64,000 bases of DNA from JAAYUD01 sp041907665 (GTDB taxonomy: Bacteria; Bacteroidota; Bacteroidia; Bacteroidales; Bacteroidaceae). Position 1 is the stretch's first letter, and every line of letters starts with the position of its first letter. This document shows positions 36,155 to 45,748 of this stretch, piece by piece. Under the pieces are notes generated by a model. That model worked only from the letters and a program-made list of their open reading frames with translations. It was not told the DNA's origin and made no database searches. The stretch is taken from NCBI GenBank assembly GCA_041907665.1, contig JAYRGW010000014.1:7174-71173 (forward strand), in the 5' to 3' direction. The position numbers were made by a program, and so were the translations under genes.

Positions 36155-38215
36155 TTATTTGCCGTTTTTGTACAAATACCAGTCGGTATCGCTCTTCCCC
36201 GCAGATTCTACCCAATTAAGGAAGAAAGGATATTCTCCAGTAGAGCCAATCTTCTGTCCTTCAGAAATCATTTCGAAGTTTGTTACACCGCTCAAATCAA
36301 TAGCAAACGGATATTTGCCATCTTTATTGACATAGTAAGCATTTTCGCCTCCATCGTTTGAACTTGCCCATGTCGTTGCGACTGCTTTCGGCAGGTGAAT
36401 TTCAATTCTATTTTTAACTCCTTTTGCATAATCGGGTACAATGAATGGATTATAGTTTCGAACATAAATGGCATTTTGGGGATAATTGCTTTCATTGAAT
36501 GTTCTGGTTACCGTGAATGTTTCTCCAATGTGTTCTTGAGCATCATTAAAAAGGATGTATTGTCCATCTGCTTCTTTAGTGAATTCAGAGGATGAACTTG
36601 TGATCGTACCACCAAAATTATCATTAATAACAAAACCAAAAGCATCTTTCTTTATAGCAGCCCCTCTTTTATTGACTATTTTATAAGTATCTACAATTTG
36701 CTTTATATTTGTACCATTAACGGTCACTTCTGTTGCATATTCTATAGCCACGTCGTTCATGTCATAATCACCACCATTAGGCCATATATCTTCGAATGCC
36801 AATGTTCCTTCGGCCGTTTTGTATGTTTGATCGGGCAATGTTTCCGGGCTGTCCGGAACATTTGGCTGGTCTGGGTCGTAAATAGCCGAAACCGGATCTG
36901 CATCAACATAAAACAGCATATCGTTGTAGCTATTGTCTCCAATCGTTCCATCGTTGTTCTTGTTTAGGAAAGCTTGGTCCTCAAATCCGATAACGACTTT
37001 TTCTGATTTTTTATCGTACAGGCTAATGCAGCCTGGATTCTGATTATAATTGGCTTCTCTATTGGAATATATAACCTGTCCATTTGTATATGCCGTGTTA
37101 ATATTAGCATTGACTTTATTGATAGATGCTTGGTAATTTAGTGATTCTCCCATATTGGCTACAAGCATCCACCCTACAGTGTAGCCGGCGGGGAATACGT
37201 CTGTACCGGCTGATTTATAATCCGAACCGAAAAACTGCAATCGGGCTTTTATTATACTTGTGGGGTAAGATCCATGATTTGCATATCCTATATATAGGCT
37301 TCCTGTTGTGCGTGGATAAACAAAATATTTAGGTAAACTCTTAATATATTCAGCATCTATATCTTTTTTACTTGATGGATAGTAATAGTATGCCATCGCG
37401 TTTTGATAGTTCCCTGTGGCAGCCAAAAATACTAAATCGAGATGGGCTCCATCAACAGTTTCTCCGCTTTGGCTTTTATTGGCAATAGTTGTATTGACGT
37501 GTTCTGTATCTCTAATGTATTGACTGTTGTCTTTTTTATATGTTTTTGAAGCATCCAATCCGTAGTCCAATCTTTCGATGAGTTCACCTAAACTACTATT
37601 GGATGTAAGTTGTGCGTTATAGGAAAGGGAAGAATATAAATTCTGTATAGAATTATATGGATACCATGTATAATAGCCTTTATTATAATCAGTATATATT
37701 GCATACAGTTTGTTTGCGCTGTTTATTGTAGAGTAATTGGTACCGATATTTATGCTACTTCCCGAATAGGAAATATTCCTAGATGTTGTGTTGTTCGCTG
37801 TAATATATTGTGCTCTACCATTTACAATTGTTAGTGGAAGAAGGCGGGGAATCGTAGAATTGCTGGAATATACGTATATCTGTGAGACGGAAGATGGAAT
37901 AATTAGGTCTTTTGAAAATTTACAGTTCGAGTCGGTATATCCTATAAATATTGGAATTATCCCTGGATTAAGCGTTCCATCAGATAGCATTGGATTCTTT
38001 GTGTAAATTTTAAATCCTGCTTTTAAACCAGTAAAACCATAGTCTAAATTTAAACTAATTGTTTGGTTCATAGAAAAATCGAAAATAGAGGAAGCATCTT
38101 TTGTAGTATTTGTTTTGTTTTCATCATATAGATCTTTATTACTACATGCAGTTAAAATTCCACTTCCTAAAATAGTTATAAACAACAATGCTTTACTTAA
38201 ATTCTTCTTTCTCAT
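36155..38215 (-). CDS. LruC-domain lipoprotein
   Basis: 686 aa. A lipoprotein signal ends LTACSNKD, so it is probably attached to the outer membrane. The second half has LAFEDIWPNGGDYDMNDVAI, the acidic calcium-binding-like core of LruC/DUF4842 proteins, preceded by a DUF4114-like segment (FYVDADPVSAIYDPDQP). The first half is Ser/Thr/Asn/Tyr-rich with no recognised fold. Such proteins are common surface lipoproteins in Bacteroides and Leptospira; the function is unknown. It stands alone, between glmS and the trp operon. A TACATTTG element lies at 38309-38316 on the minus strand. Confidence 0.75.
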   Translation of the reverse strand: MRKKNLSKALLFITILGSGILTACSNKDLYDENKTNTTKDASSIFDFSMNQTISLNLDYGFTGLKAGFKIYTKNPMLSDGTLNPGIIPIFIGYTDSNCKFSKDLIIPSSVSQIYVYSSNSTIPRLLPLTIVNGRAQYITANNTTSRNISYSGSSINIGTNYSTINSANKLYAIYTDYNKGYYTWYPYNSIQNLYSSLSYNAQLTSNSSLGELIERLDYGLDASKTYKKDNSQYIRDTEHVNTTIANKSQSGETVDGAHLDLVFLAATGNYQNAMAYYYYPSSKKDIDAEYIKSLPKYFVYPRTTGSLYIGYANHGSYPTSIIKARLQFFGSDYKSAGTDVFPAGYTVGWMLVANMGESLNYQASINKVNANINTAYTNGQVIYSNREANYNQNPGCISLYDKKSEKVVIGFEDQAFLNKNNDGTIGDNSYNDMLFYVDADPVSAIYDPDQPNVPDSPETLPDQTYKTAEGTLAFEDIWPNGGDYDMNDVAIEYATEVTVNGTNIKQIVDTYKIVNKRGAAIKKDAFGFVINDNFGGTITSSSSEFTKEADGQYILFNDAQEHIGETFTVTRTFNESNYPQNAIYVRNYNPFIVPDYAKGVKNRIEIHLPKAVATTWASSNDGGENAYYVNKDGKYPFAIDLSGVTNFEMISEGQKIGSTGEYPFFLNWVESAGKSDTDWYLYKNGK

Positions 38216-38384
38216 TTTTGATTACTAAATTTATTGATCCTCCCTAGAGATAGTCTTTTCATTCAATTTATCTTAAATAAATATTTACTATAATCTCTTT
38301 ATAATGTACAAATGTACATATTTTTCGGATATATATTGTTACATAAAAGAGCAAATTTATGTATAATTAACATCGTGCTTGCTG

Positions 38385-38430
38385 AAATAATAAAGAGGGG
38401 TGCGATCTTTGTCGTACCTCTCTTTATTAT
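38385..38430 (-). terminator. trp operon terminator
   Basis: AATAATAAAGAGGGGTGCGA pairs with TCGTACCTCTCTTTATTAT around a short loop, 23 nt past the trpA stop. Confidence 0.8.
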
Positions 38431-38452
38431 CCCTAAGTTTGTTTTGTTGTAT

Positions 38453-39226
38453 TTATTCTTTCAAAGCTTTCAATAGCTTTTCTGTAGCTTTATCCGGATC
38501 TTTTTCTTCTTCGAGTAATGTCACAAACTTGCTCCCAACGATGGCTCCAGAAGAGTACTCGCAGGCTGCACGGAAAGTTGCTTTATTTGATATTCCGAAA
38601 CCTACCATGCGCGGATTGCTTAACTTCAGCTCGTCGATATGCTTGAAGTAGGTATGCTTTTGTGTTTCGAAATCTTTTTGCGCTCCAGTAGTAGCTGCCG
38701 AAGAGACCATGTATATGAAACCATTGGTGTGTTGGTCTATTTCCAAGATGCGTTCGTCGCTTGTTTCTGGAGTAATAAGCATGATGACTTTTACGTTGTA
38801 TCTTTCGGCTATGATACGGTAGTGCTCTTGATATTCTTTGAATGGTAAGTCGGGGATGATGCATCCGTCGATGCCGCAATCGACGCATTGACGACAGAAA
38901 TGTTCGAACCCGAACTGCATAATAGGATTCAGATATCCCATTAATATCAAAGGTATATGCACTGTGTGTCGTATGTTACGGAGTTGCTCAAAAAGTAACT
39001 TCAATGTCATGCCGTTTGCAAGTGCTTTGGTGGCGGCATCTTGTATGACCTTTCCATCCGCCATCGGATCGCTGAAAGGCATTCCTATTTCTACCATGCA
39101 TACTCCATGGTTTTCGAGAGAACGAATAACATCTGCTGTGCCGTCGAGCGTGGGTGCACCAGCGCAGAAATATACAGAAAGTAAGTCTCTTTTTCCACTG
39201 TTGAATAACTGATTTATTCTGTTCAT
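38453..39226 (-). CDS. trpA: Tryptophan synthase alpha chain
   Basis: 257 aa TIM barrel. It cleaves indole-3-glycerol phosphate and passes indole to TrpB. Motifs: VEIGMPFSDPMADGKVIQ (catalytic Glu and Asp), LMGYLNPIMQFG, IIPDLPFKEY and VGFGISNKATF, with GAIVGSKFV near the end. It is the last gene of the operon. The 48-nt gap from trpF contains a TACCTTTG element that might be an internal promoter. Confidence 0.95.
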   Translation of the reverse strand: MNRINQLFNSGKRDLLSVYFCAGAPTLDGTADVIRSLENHGVCMVEIGMPFSDPMADGKVIQDAATKALANGMTLKLLFEQLRNIRHTVHIPLILMGYLNPIMQFGFEHFCRQCVDCGIDGCIIPDLPFKEYQEHYRIIAERYNVKVIMLITPETSDERILEIDQHTNGFIYMVSSAATTGAQKDFETQKHTYFKHIDELKLSNPRMVGFGISNKATFRAACEYSSGAIVGSKFVTLLEEEKDPDKATEKLLKALKE

Positions 39227-39254
39227 TTGATCATTGTTTTAGTCTTTTGTAATG

Positions 39255-39262
39255 CAAAGGTA
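39255..39262 (-). promoter_or_regulatory. Possible internal -7 element before trpA
   Basis: TACCTTTG on the minus strand in the trpF-trpA gap, with no good -33 partner. Confidence 0.3.
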
Positions 39263-39274
39263 GTACTTGTTTCA

Positions 39275-39901
39275 CTACCTTGTTACGATTATTTTTATAA
39301 ATTGTTTTATTAGTGCGGCATCTTTCAATCCCGGCTTTATCTCAAATTGACTGTTTAGATCGAAGCCTGCACATTTTGGATGATCGAATGCCGATAGGCT
39401 GTCGATACAAGTGAGGCTTATACCTCCACTGAGTAGAAAAGGTGTATTGCCGTTGTAATGCTGCAACACCTTCCAATCGAACGTTTTACCTGTCCCCCCA
39501 TGGCCTGATGATTTTGTGTCGAATAGATAATAATCACATAATTCGTCGTATTCGGATGTTTTTTTCAAGTCATCGGCCTCTGCTATCTGAAAAGCTTTGA
39601 TTAAACGGTATCCCTCGGTGCGTAATTTGTTGCATGTCTCTTTGGGCTCGTCACCATGAAGCTGTATCATCGATAACTGGTATTTATCGGCAGTTCGGAG
39701 CATTTCGTCTACGTCGGCATTAACAAAAACCCCTACTCGTTTCTCTTTTGGAGGCATGTAAGATGGCGTTGTATCGACGAATCGTGGAGAACCGGAGAAG
39801 AATATCATTCCGATCAAATCGACACCTAGTGCTTCGATTGAACGAATATTCTGAGCATCCCTCATTCCGCATACTTTTATAAGAGGCTTTTGGGCTTTCA
39901 T
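39275..39901 (-). CDS. trpF: Phosphoribosylanthranilate isomerase
   Basis: 208 aa TIM barrel, third step of the tryptophan branch. KVCGMRDAQNI at the start carries the catalytic Cys. VQLHGDE-type IQLHGDEPKE, YLFDTKSSGHGGTGKTFDW (general-acid Asp) and FLLSGGIS follow. It overlaps trpC by 4 nt. Confidence 0.95.
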   Translation of the reverse strand: MKAQKPLIKVCGMRDAQNIRSIEALGVDLIGMIFFSGSPRFVDTTPSYMPPKEKRVGVFVNADVDEMLRTADKYQLSMIQLHGDEPKETCNKLRTEGYRLIKAFQIAEADDLKKTSEYDELCDYYLFDTKSSGHGGTGKTFDWKVLQHYNGNTPFLLSGGISLTCIDSLSAFDHPKCAGFDLNSQFEIKPGLKDAALIKQFIKIIVTR

Positions 39902-40686
39902 TGTTGTTCTATCTCTTGAATGAATTCTTTCAATTTCTCTGCCGGATTGTCGTTGCGCATGAACGTTTCGCCTATGAGGAATCCTCTGAAACCTTTCTTG
40001 CGGAGCCGACGTATCGTTTCAATGTCCGATATGCCACTTTCTGATACCAATATGGCATCTTTGGGCAGCAACTCGGCAAGGCGAAAAGAGTTCTCGACAT
40101 CGGTTACAAAACTTCCCAGGTTACGGTTGTTTATGCCGATGACATCTACTTCGGGTGATATATATTCCAATTCTTTCTCGCTATGTATCTCGAGTAGTAC
40201 TTCCATATTCAGCTCGTGGGCTTTTTCCAATAGTTTTTGATATTCGTCTACCGATAGTATAGAGGCTATGAGCAACACGGCATCGGCTCCAATCTGCTTG
40301 GCTTGGTAGAGTTGATATGAATCGATGATAAAATCTTTGCGTAGAATTGGTATATTTACTTCGCGGCGCACTGATTTGATATCTTTCAGTTGTCCTCCAA
40401 AAAACTTTTCGTCTGTAAGTATCGATAAGGCACTCGCACCGGCTTTTGCATAAGCGGGAACAATATCTATCGGGGCGGCATTTTGATGAATCCATCCTTT
40501 TGAGGGCGACCGTCGTTTGAATTCGGATATAATACCCGATCTTGAACAACTTAGTGCAGCCCGAAGTGAATGGCAAGGTATTGTGGGATCAACATGATCT
40601 TTTAATATCTCTTCATTGAGGTTCATCTTCTGTATGTCTATTTCGAAGCGCTTGTTGGCTACTATTTCAGATAAGATGTCTTTCAT
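39898..40686 (-). CDS. trpC: Indole-3-glycerol phosphate synthase
   Basis: 262 aa. It closes the indole ring. SEFKRRSPSKGWI, ALSILTDEKFFGG, ILRKDFIIDSYQLYQAK, LLEIHSEKEL, GINNRNLGSF and LVSESGISD are the full set of active-site motifs. Monofunctional, separate from trpF. It starts 7 nt after trpD. Confidence 0.95.
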   Translation of the reverse strand: MKDILSEIVANKRFEIDIQKMNLNEEILKDHVDPTIPCHSLRAALSCSRSGIISEFKRRSPSKGWIHQNAAPIDIVPAYAKAGASALSILTDEKFFGGQLKDIKSVRREVNIPILRKDFIIDSYQLYQAKQIGADAVLLIASILSVDEYQKLLEKAHELNMEVLLEIHSEKELEYISPEVDVIGINNRNLGSFVTDVENSFRLAELLPKDAILVSESGISDIETIRRLRKKGFRGFLIGETFMRNDNPAEKLKEFIQEIEQQ

Positions 40687-40693
40687 CGTTGCC

Positions 40694-41689
40694 TTAACTA
40701 TTCAGTTCGACGAAGTGTTTGAATGTCTCTAGTGCTTTGCCGCTTTCGAGAGATTCTCTAGCGATGGCGATACATTGTTCAATGCTCTTTTGAGGTTCGA
40801 TAACGTGTATGGCAAAGGCTGAATTGACAATGACAACATTCTTCTGAGAGTCTAACGCTCGATTGTTCAATACATTATCGAATATCTTTGCTGCATCTTC
40901 CGGAGTATCTCCGCCTTCGAGGTCTTTCTCTTCGCAGCGGGCAAAGCCTAGTTGCTCTGGCGTATAGATTGTTTCGCTTTCTGTTGTCGCAACTTTGAAT
41001 TGACTGGTAAGCGATATTTCATCATATCCGTCCAAACTATGTACAATGGCATATTTTGTTTGTCCCTGCTGGTATGTATAGTTGTATAGGCGCAGTAGCG
41101 GCAAGTTGTACACACCGAGTAGTTGATACGTTGGCAGTACCGGATTGACGAGCGGGCCGAGCATATTGAAGAAAGAGCGTACCGCCAATGCTTTGCGAAC
41201 GGGAGCTACCGCCTTCAGCGCCGGATTGAAAAATGGTGCATGGAGGTATGCTATATTGGTTTTATCGATAGAACGGCGAAGAATGTCAATATCTTTAGTG
41301 AACTTTACTCCATGTTGTTCGATCACGTTGCTGGCACCGCTTACTGAAGTGGCACCATAATTGCCGTGTTTCACTACTTTGTATCCAGCTCCGGCAACTA
41401 CAAAACAAGATGCCGTACTAATATTAAATGTATTTTTGCCGTCGCCTCCGGTACCTACTATATCTATGGGTTTAAATTCGCTCAAGTCTACCGGAACACG
41501 CATTTCGAGCAGAGCATCGCGGAAACCGCAAAGCTCGTCCACAGATATGTTGCGCATGAGGTATACCGTTATAAGCGAAGCAACTTGTGCGTCAGAGTAT
41601 TTCCCTTGAGCGATATTTTGCAGAATAGTGCGGGCTTCGTCGCGTCCCAGGTATTTGCTTTCGAATAGTTTATACAATATTTTTTTCAT
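40694..41689 (-). CDS. trpD: Anthranilate phosphoribosyltransferase
   Basis: 331 aa. It joins anthranilate to PRPP. The PRPP-binding DIVGTGGDGKNTFNISTAS, KHGNYGATSVSGASNVIE, and the acidic VHSLDGYDEISLT are intact. It is a separate gene and not fused to trpG. It lies 11 nt after trpG in the operon. Confidence 0.95.
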   Translation of the reverse strand: MKKILYKLFESKYLGRDEARTILQNIAQGKYSDAQVASLITVYLMRNISVDELCGFRDALLEMRVPVDLSEFKPIDIVGTGGDGKNTFNISTASCFVVAGAGYKVVKHGNYGATSVSGASNVIEQHGVKFTKDIDILRRSIDKTNIAYLHAPFFNPALKAVAPVRKALAVRSFFNMLGPLVNPVLPTYQLLGVYNLPLLRLYNYTYQQGQTKYAIVHSLDGYDEISLTSQFKVATTESETIYTPEQLGFARCEEKDLEGGDTPEDAAKIFDNVLNNRALDSQKNVVIVNSAFAIHVIEPQKSIEQCIAIARESLESGKALETFKHFVELNS

Positions 41690-41700
41690 AATAGTGGTTA

Positions 41701-42267
41701 TTATAATTTTAGAAAGTTTTTGATAATGGTCTTGCCCTGAGGGGTAAGTACGGATTCCGGATGAAACTGTATGCCATGAATATCGTACGTCTTATGGCGT
41801 AATCCCATAATATACCCTTCTTTGCTGAGTGCCGTAATCTCTAAACAAGTGGGTAGTGTGTTGCGATTGACGATCCACGAATGATAGCGGCCTGCCAGCA
41901 TCTCTTTGCCTATCCCTTCGAATAGAGGGTCGGGTGCTACTATGTCGATAGGGCTTTGAATGCCGTGATACACTTGTTTCAGATTTTCGAGTTTAGCGCC
42001 GAATGTTTCTCCTATCGCTTGGTGTCCCAGGCATACGCCAAGTATCTTCTTTGTAGGAGCATACTTCTTGATGATAGGCAATAGCATACCTGCTTCTTCG
42101 GGTATACCGGGGCCGGGCGAAAGAATTATTTTATCGAAAGCATCGACTTCTTCGAGCGTTATCTTATCATTTCTTACTACTTCAATGTCTATTTCGCCTT
42201 GTTCTCTGACAAGATGATATAGGTTGTAAGTGAATGAATCATAGTTGTCTAGGAGTAATATTTTCAT
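41701..42267 (-). CDS. trpG: Anthranilate synthase glutaminase subunit
   Basis: 188 aa class I glutamine amidotransferase. The triad comprises Cys in LGVCLGHQAIGE and His-Glu in GIQFHPESVLT; LLDNYDSFTYNL opens the protein. It supplies ammonia to TrpE. A possible alternative role as PabA (amphibolic TrpG) cannot be excluded, since no separate pabA is seen in this window. Confidence 0.95.
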   Translation of the reverse strand: MKILLLDNYDSFTYNLYHLVREQGEIDIEVVRNDKITLEEVDAFDKIILSPGPGIPEEAGMLLPIIKKYAPTKKILGVCLGHQAIGETFGAKLENLKQVYHGIQSPIDIVAPDPLFEGIGKEMLAGRYHSWIVNRNTLPTCLEITALSKEGYIMGLRHKTYDIHGIQFHPESVLTPQGKTIIKNFLKL

Positions 42268-42285
42268 ATTCTAAGCGTTTTAAAT

Positions 42286-43692
42286 TCAATTTTTGAGAGT
42301 CACTGCAAGGTCGATCGCTTTTTTCAAAGCCCCAAGCTTATTGTTTACCTCCTGTAATTCGTTTTCTTCTTTACTTCCGGCTACTATTCCTCCTCCGGCT
42401 TGAAACCATAACTCATTGTTTCTACTTACAAAAGTCCGTATCGTAATGGCTTGATTAAGATTCCCGTTCAGTCCGATAAAGCCGATACAACCTCCGTAAG
42501 CGCCACGATTATGGGGCTCTATCTCGCTTATCAGCTGCATGGCACGCACTTTGGGCGCTCCACTCAATGTCCCAGCCGGAAATGTATCAATAAAAGATTT
42601 GATGTGGTCGGCATGCTCATTGAGTGTGCCATTGACACGAGAGACGAGATGTATTACGTGACTATAATATTGGGGCTCTTTGTAGAATAACACTTTTACA
42701 TCATGGCAGTTGCGCGATAAATCGTTGCGGGCCAAGTCTACCAGCATGGTATGTTCTGCATTCTCTTTCGGGTCTTTGAGCAATGCTTCTGTAAGTTCTT
42801 TGTCTTTAATGGAATCACCCGTACGTCGTGTTGTTCCGGCAATAGGGTCGATATAGGCTTGAGAGCCTTCGATGCGGAAATGCGTCTCGGGCGAAGATCC
42901 AAAGATGCGGTAACCGCCGAAGTCCATATAAAACAGATAAGGTGATGGGTTAATGCTGCGCAGAGCTCTATAAACTTTGAAATCGTCACCTTCGAACGGT
43001 TGAACAAAACGACGCGAAAGAACGATTTGGAATACATCTCCTCGCATACAGTGAGCTATTCCCTTGCGGATGTTCGCTTTATGCTGCTCATCTGTAATGG
43101 GACTAGTCATCGGTGCTGTTACATTAAAATTGTAAGATGCGTAATTGCGGTCATTGATGGCTGCTTCTATCTGACTCATATCACTTGTCTCTTCTCCTGT
43201 AAGCATTTCAATGAGTGTCAGCTCGTTTTTGAAATGATTTACCACAATGATATATTTGTATAATAGATATAGAATATCCGGAGCGTCGTTGCGGTCGTCA
43301 TGACTTTCTTTGATTGGAATCTGTTCAAAGTATTTTACGGAGTTGAATGTCGTGTATCCGTATAGTCCGCAATAATTGGAGCATTCTCCAGTGACGCTGA
43401 ATGAACTGATAAATTCGTTCATTGCTTTTTCTACCGGATAATTGTCACTCAGTTCTTTTTCTTCTTTTGTACCGTCGGGATAGCTTTTGGTCACTTTTCC
43501 ACTATTTATTCCGATGCTGGCCAAAGGGCAAACGGCAATGAACGAAAGAGAATTCTCTCCTGCATGGTAATCCGAACTTTCCATCAATACGGACTGTGAA
43601 TACAAATCGCGTACTTTAAGATAGAGACTCACCGGCGTATGCAGGTCGCCCAATATTGTTTTGCTGTTTGTCTGATAATTGAATGTTTTCAT
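42286..43692 (-). CDS. trpE: Anthranilate synthase component I
   Basis: 468 aa chorismate-utilising enzyme. The C-terminal half carries RGDVFQIVLSRRF, PSPYLFYMDFGGY, GSSPETHFR, PIAGTTRRTGD, FPAGTLSGAPK and IRTFVSRNNELWFQAGGGIV. The N-terminus contains LMESSDYHAGENSLSFIAV, which includes the LLES-type Trp-binding feedback element (LMESS). Feedback inhibition by tryptophan is therefore likely. It is second in the operon, after trpB. Confidence 0.95.
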   Translation of the reverse strand: MKTFNYQTNSKTILGDLHTPVSLYLKVRDLYSQSVLMESSDYHAGENSLSFIAVCPLASIGINSGKVTKSYPDGTKEEKELSDNYPVEKAMNEFISSFSVTGECSNYCGLYGYTTFNSVKYFEQIPIKESHDDRNDAPDILYLLYKYIIVVNHFKNELTLIEMLTGEETSDMSQIEAAINDRNYASYNFNVTAPMTSPITDEQHKANIRKGIAHCMRGDVFQIVLSRRFVQPFEGDDFKVYRALRSINPSPYLFYMDFGGYRIFGSSPETHFRIEGSQAYIDPIAGTTRRTGDSIKDKELTEALLKDPKENAEHTMLVDLARNDLSRNCHDVKVLFYKEPQYYSHVIHLVSRVNGTLNEHADHIKSFIDTFPAGTLSGAPKVRAMQLISEIEPHNRGAYGGCIGFIGLNGNLNQAITIRTFVSRNNELWFQAGGGIVAGSKEENELQEVNNKLGALKKAIDLAVTLKN

Positions 43693-43705
43693 CTTTGTAT
43701 TGCTT

Positions 43706-44914
43706 TTATTTTTGTTCTTGATTAATCAATGTCCCATCCTGATTGTACTTTAGATAAGTATCCAAGTCTTTGTCTCCTCGTCCGGATACGGTGACAACAA
43801 CCACTTCGTCGGGGTCGAAATGCAGTTTTGGCAAAGCCCCCAGTGCATGGGCCGATTCGATGGCAGGTATAATCCCTTCGAGCGCTGTTAGTTCGTATCC
43901 TGCACGGATTGCTTCGTCGTCATTGATAGCAATTACCGTGGCACGCTGTTGTTGAGCGATGTTGGCATGTATCGGTCCGATGCCCGGATAGTCTAGACCT
44001 GCCGATACCGAATAAGGTTCCTCTATTTGTCCGTCTTCTGTCTGAATCACGTACGTTTGCGATCCATGTATGATGCCTATTTTACCCAGCTTGATTGTAG
44101 CCGCCGTCTTTCCGGTCTCAACGCCAAGCCCGCCGGCTTCGGCTAGAGTAATTTTCACTCGCTCATCATTTATATAATGATAGATTGTTCCTGCTGCGTT
44201 ACTTCCGCCTCCTACACAAGCTATTAGCATATCCGGATAGTCGCGTCCTTCTTTTTCCTGAAGCTGCTGTTTGATCTCGGCACTGATGACCGATTGCAAG
44301 CGCGCAACCATGTCGGGGTAGGGGTGAGGTCCTACTGTAGATCCGATAAGATAATAAGTATCTTCGGGATGACAACACCAGTCGCGTATGGCTTCGTTTG
44401 TCGCATCTTTGAGCGTCATATTTCCCGATGTTACAGGAACGACTGTGGCACCGAGCATCCTCATTCGTTCTACGTTCATGTGCTGACGAGCAACATCTGT
44501 CTTTCCCATATACACGATACACTCCATATTCATTAGTGCGCATACCGTTGCGGTTGCCACTCCGTGTTGTCCCGCTCCCGTCTCTGCAATGATGCGTTTT
44601 TTGCCCAACTTCTTTGCTATTAATATCTGCCCGAGTGCGTTGTTTATCTTATGAGCACCAGTGTGATTCAGATCTTCGCGCTTTAGATAAATCTTCGCAT
44701 GGTATCTCTCCGATAGTCTTTTGGCGTAATAGAGGGGAGAAGGGCGCCCTGCATAATCATTAAGCAACTGATGAAATTCTTTTTGAAACGATTCACTTTC
44801 GATGATATCCAGATAAGAATGCTGTAAGTCACTAACACATTTATGAAGAATCTCGGGTATAAATGCTCCTCCGAATTCTCCGTAGTAACCATTGTTGTCA
44901 ACTAAATAGTCCAT
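43706..44914 (-). CDS. trpB: Tryptophan synthase beta chain
   Basis: 402 aa PLP enzyme, TrpB1 type. YGEFGGAFIPEIL at the N-terminus, the Schiff-base Lys in LNHTGAHKINNALGQ, ETGAGQHGVATAT, the phosphate loop ACVGGGSNAAG, and SGRGDKDLDTY at the end. It condenses indole and serine. It is the first structural gene of the operon, 38 nt after the attenuator hairpin, with trpA seven genes later. Confidence 0.96.
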   Translation of the reverse strand: MDYLVDNNGYYGEFGGAFIPEILHKCVSDLQHSYLDIIESESFQKEFHQLLNDYAGRPSPLYYAKRLSERYHAKIYLKREDLNHTGAHKINNALGQILIAKKLGKKRIIAETGAGQHGVATATVCALMNMECIVYMGKTDVARQHMNVERMRMLGATVVPVTSGNMTLKDATNEAIRDWCCHPEDTYYLIGSTVGPHPYPDMVARLQSVISAEIKQQLQEKEGRDYPDMLIACVGGGSNAAGTIYHYINDERVKITLAEAGGLGVETGKTAATIKLGKIGIIHGSQTYVIQTEDGQIEEPYSVSAGLDYPGIGPIHANIAQQQRATVIAINDDEAIRAGYELTALEGIIPAIESAHALGALPKLHFDPDEVVVVTVSGRGDKDLDTYLKYNQDGTLINQEQK

Positions 44915-44952
44915 TGTCTTTTATATTTTTATTATGATTTGATTTGTGGCAT

Positions 44953-44988
44953 AAAAAAAGAGCCCTGTCGCAGGTGCGACAGGGCTCT
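44953..44988 (-). terminator. trp attenuator terminator
   Basis: A perfect 14-bp stem (AGAGCCCTGTCGCA and its complement) with a 2-nt loop is followed on the minus strand by seven T. It lies between the leader peptide and trpB. Confidence 0.9.
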
Positions 44989-45033
44989 CAGATATATTTC
45001 TTTTTTATAGTATATACATACGGCACTGCTTCC

Positions 45034-45096
45034 TTACGACTTTCGAAGTTGTAAGCGACGCCACCACCAATATGTATTAACTACAGAACGATTCAT
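45034..45096 (-). CDS. trpL: trp operon leader peptide with three tandem Trp codons
   Basis: A 20-codon frame, too short for usual gene finding: M-N-R-S-V-V-N-T-Y followed by W-W-W and an Arg/Leu/Gln/Lys-rich tail, then TAA. TGG TGG TGG lies at 45061-45069 on the minus strand. A small hairpin (45048-45055 with 45033-45040) overlaps the stop codon. With the strong terminator 45 nt later and a consensus promoter just upstream, this is a classic ribosome-mediated attenuation leader. Ribosome stalling at the Trp codons should let transcription continue into trpB. I do not see a clear alternative antiterminator pairing by eye. Confidence 0.85.
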   Translation of the reverse strand: MNRSVVNTYWWWRRLQLRKS

Positions 45097-45120
45097 CTAC
45101 AATTTGTTTTATTTACATCG

Positions 45121-45151
45121 CAAAAGTATGTATTCTGTTTTTAATTCCAAA
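45121..45151 (-). promoter_or_regulatory. trp operon promoter
   Basis: Minus-strand TTTG (45148-45151), a 19-bp spacer and TACTTTTG (45121-45128), 24 nt before the leader peptide start. Confidence 0.8.
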
Positions 45152-45266
45152 GAAAAAAGCGTATTTTTTTTATTTTCCAATAATTTTTTAATCTGCCATT
45201 AAACCTTTTATCTTTTATGATGTCTAACCTAGACAAAGTGACAAGCAATAACACACAATTTAAAAC

Positions 45267-45701
45267 ATGATGAAAATGAAACGTTTTTATTTATTACTAG
45301 CATCCTTTGTCCTTGTATGTGGTATGGCTATGGCTCAACCACAGGGAGAGCCGGGTGGACAGGGAAGAACATTTGATCCGTCTAAAATGGCTGAAAGGCG
45401 TACAGAACAAATGACAAAAGAATTGTCTTTGAGCGATACGCAGAAAACTGCGGTGCTATCATTGAACAAAGAGTTCTTTTCTAATATGCAGGCTCAGGGG
45501 GCTAAGGTTCGTCCCGAAGGATCTGACAAACCCGATCGGGCTCAGATGAAAGAAATGTTCAAGCAAATGAAAGCTATGCGTGATGATTTTAATGCGCGTT
45601 TGCAGAAAATTCTGACTCCCGAGCAGTATCAGAAATATCAAAAAAATGAAGAGGCTCGTCGTGAACGTCGTGCCAATCGTCCCCCGATGCCTCAGAATTA
45701 A
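45267..45701 (+). CDS. Spy/LTXXQ-like small periplasmic protein
   Basis: 144 aa with a signal peptide ending AMAQ. The mature part is a helical, highly charged protein with LSLSDTQKTAVLSLNKEFF and LQKILTPEQYQKYQKNEEAR, the LTxxQ-type repeats of Spy/CpxP-like and DUF4890 proteins. The C-terminus is Arg/Pro-rich. It may be an envelope chaperone or metal-response protein; the function is not shown. It has its own terminator and no operon partner. Confidence 0.75.
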   Translation: MMKMKRFYLLLASFVLVCGMAMAQPQGEPGGQGRTFDPSKMAERRTEQMTKELSLSDTQKTAVLSLNKEFFSNMQAQGAKVRPEGSDKPDRAQMKEMFKQMKAMRDDFNARLQKILTPEQYQKYQKNEEARRERRANRPPMPQN

Positions 45702-45748
45702 AACAACGATATCGTAGTCTTTTTTAAGACAATGTGTTTATTCTCTTC

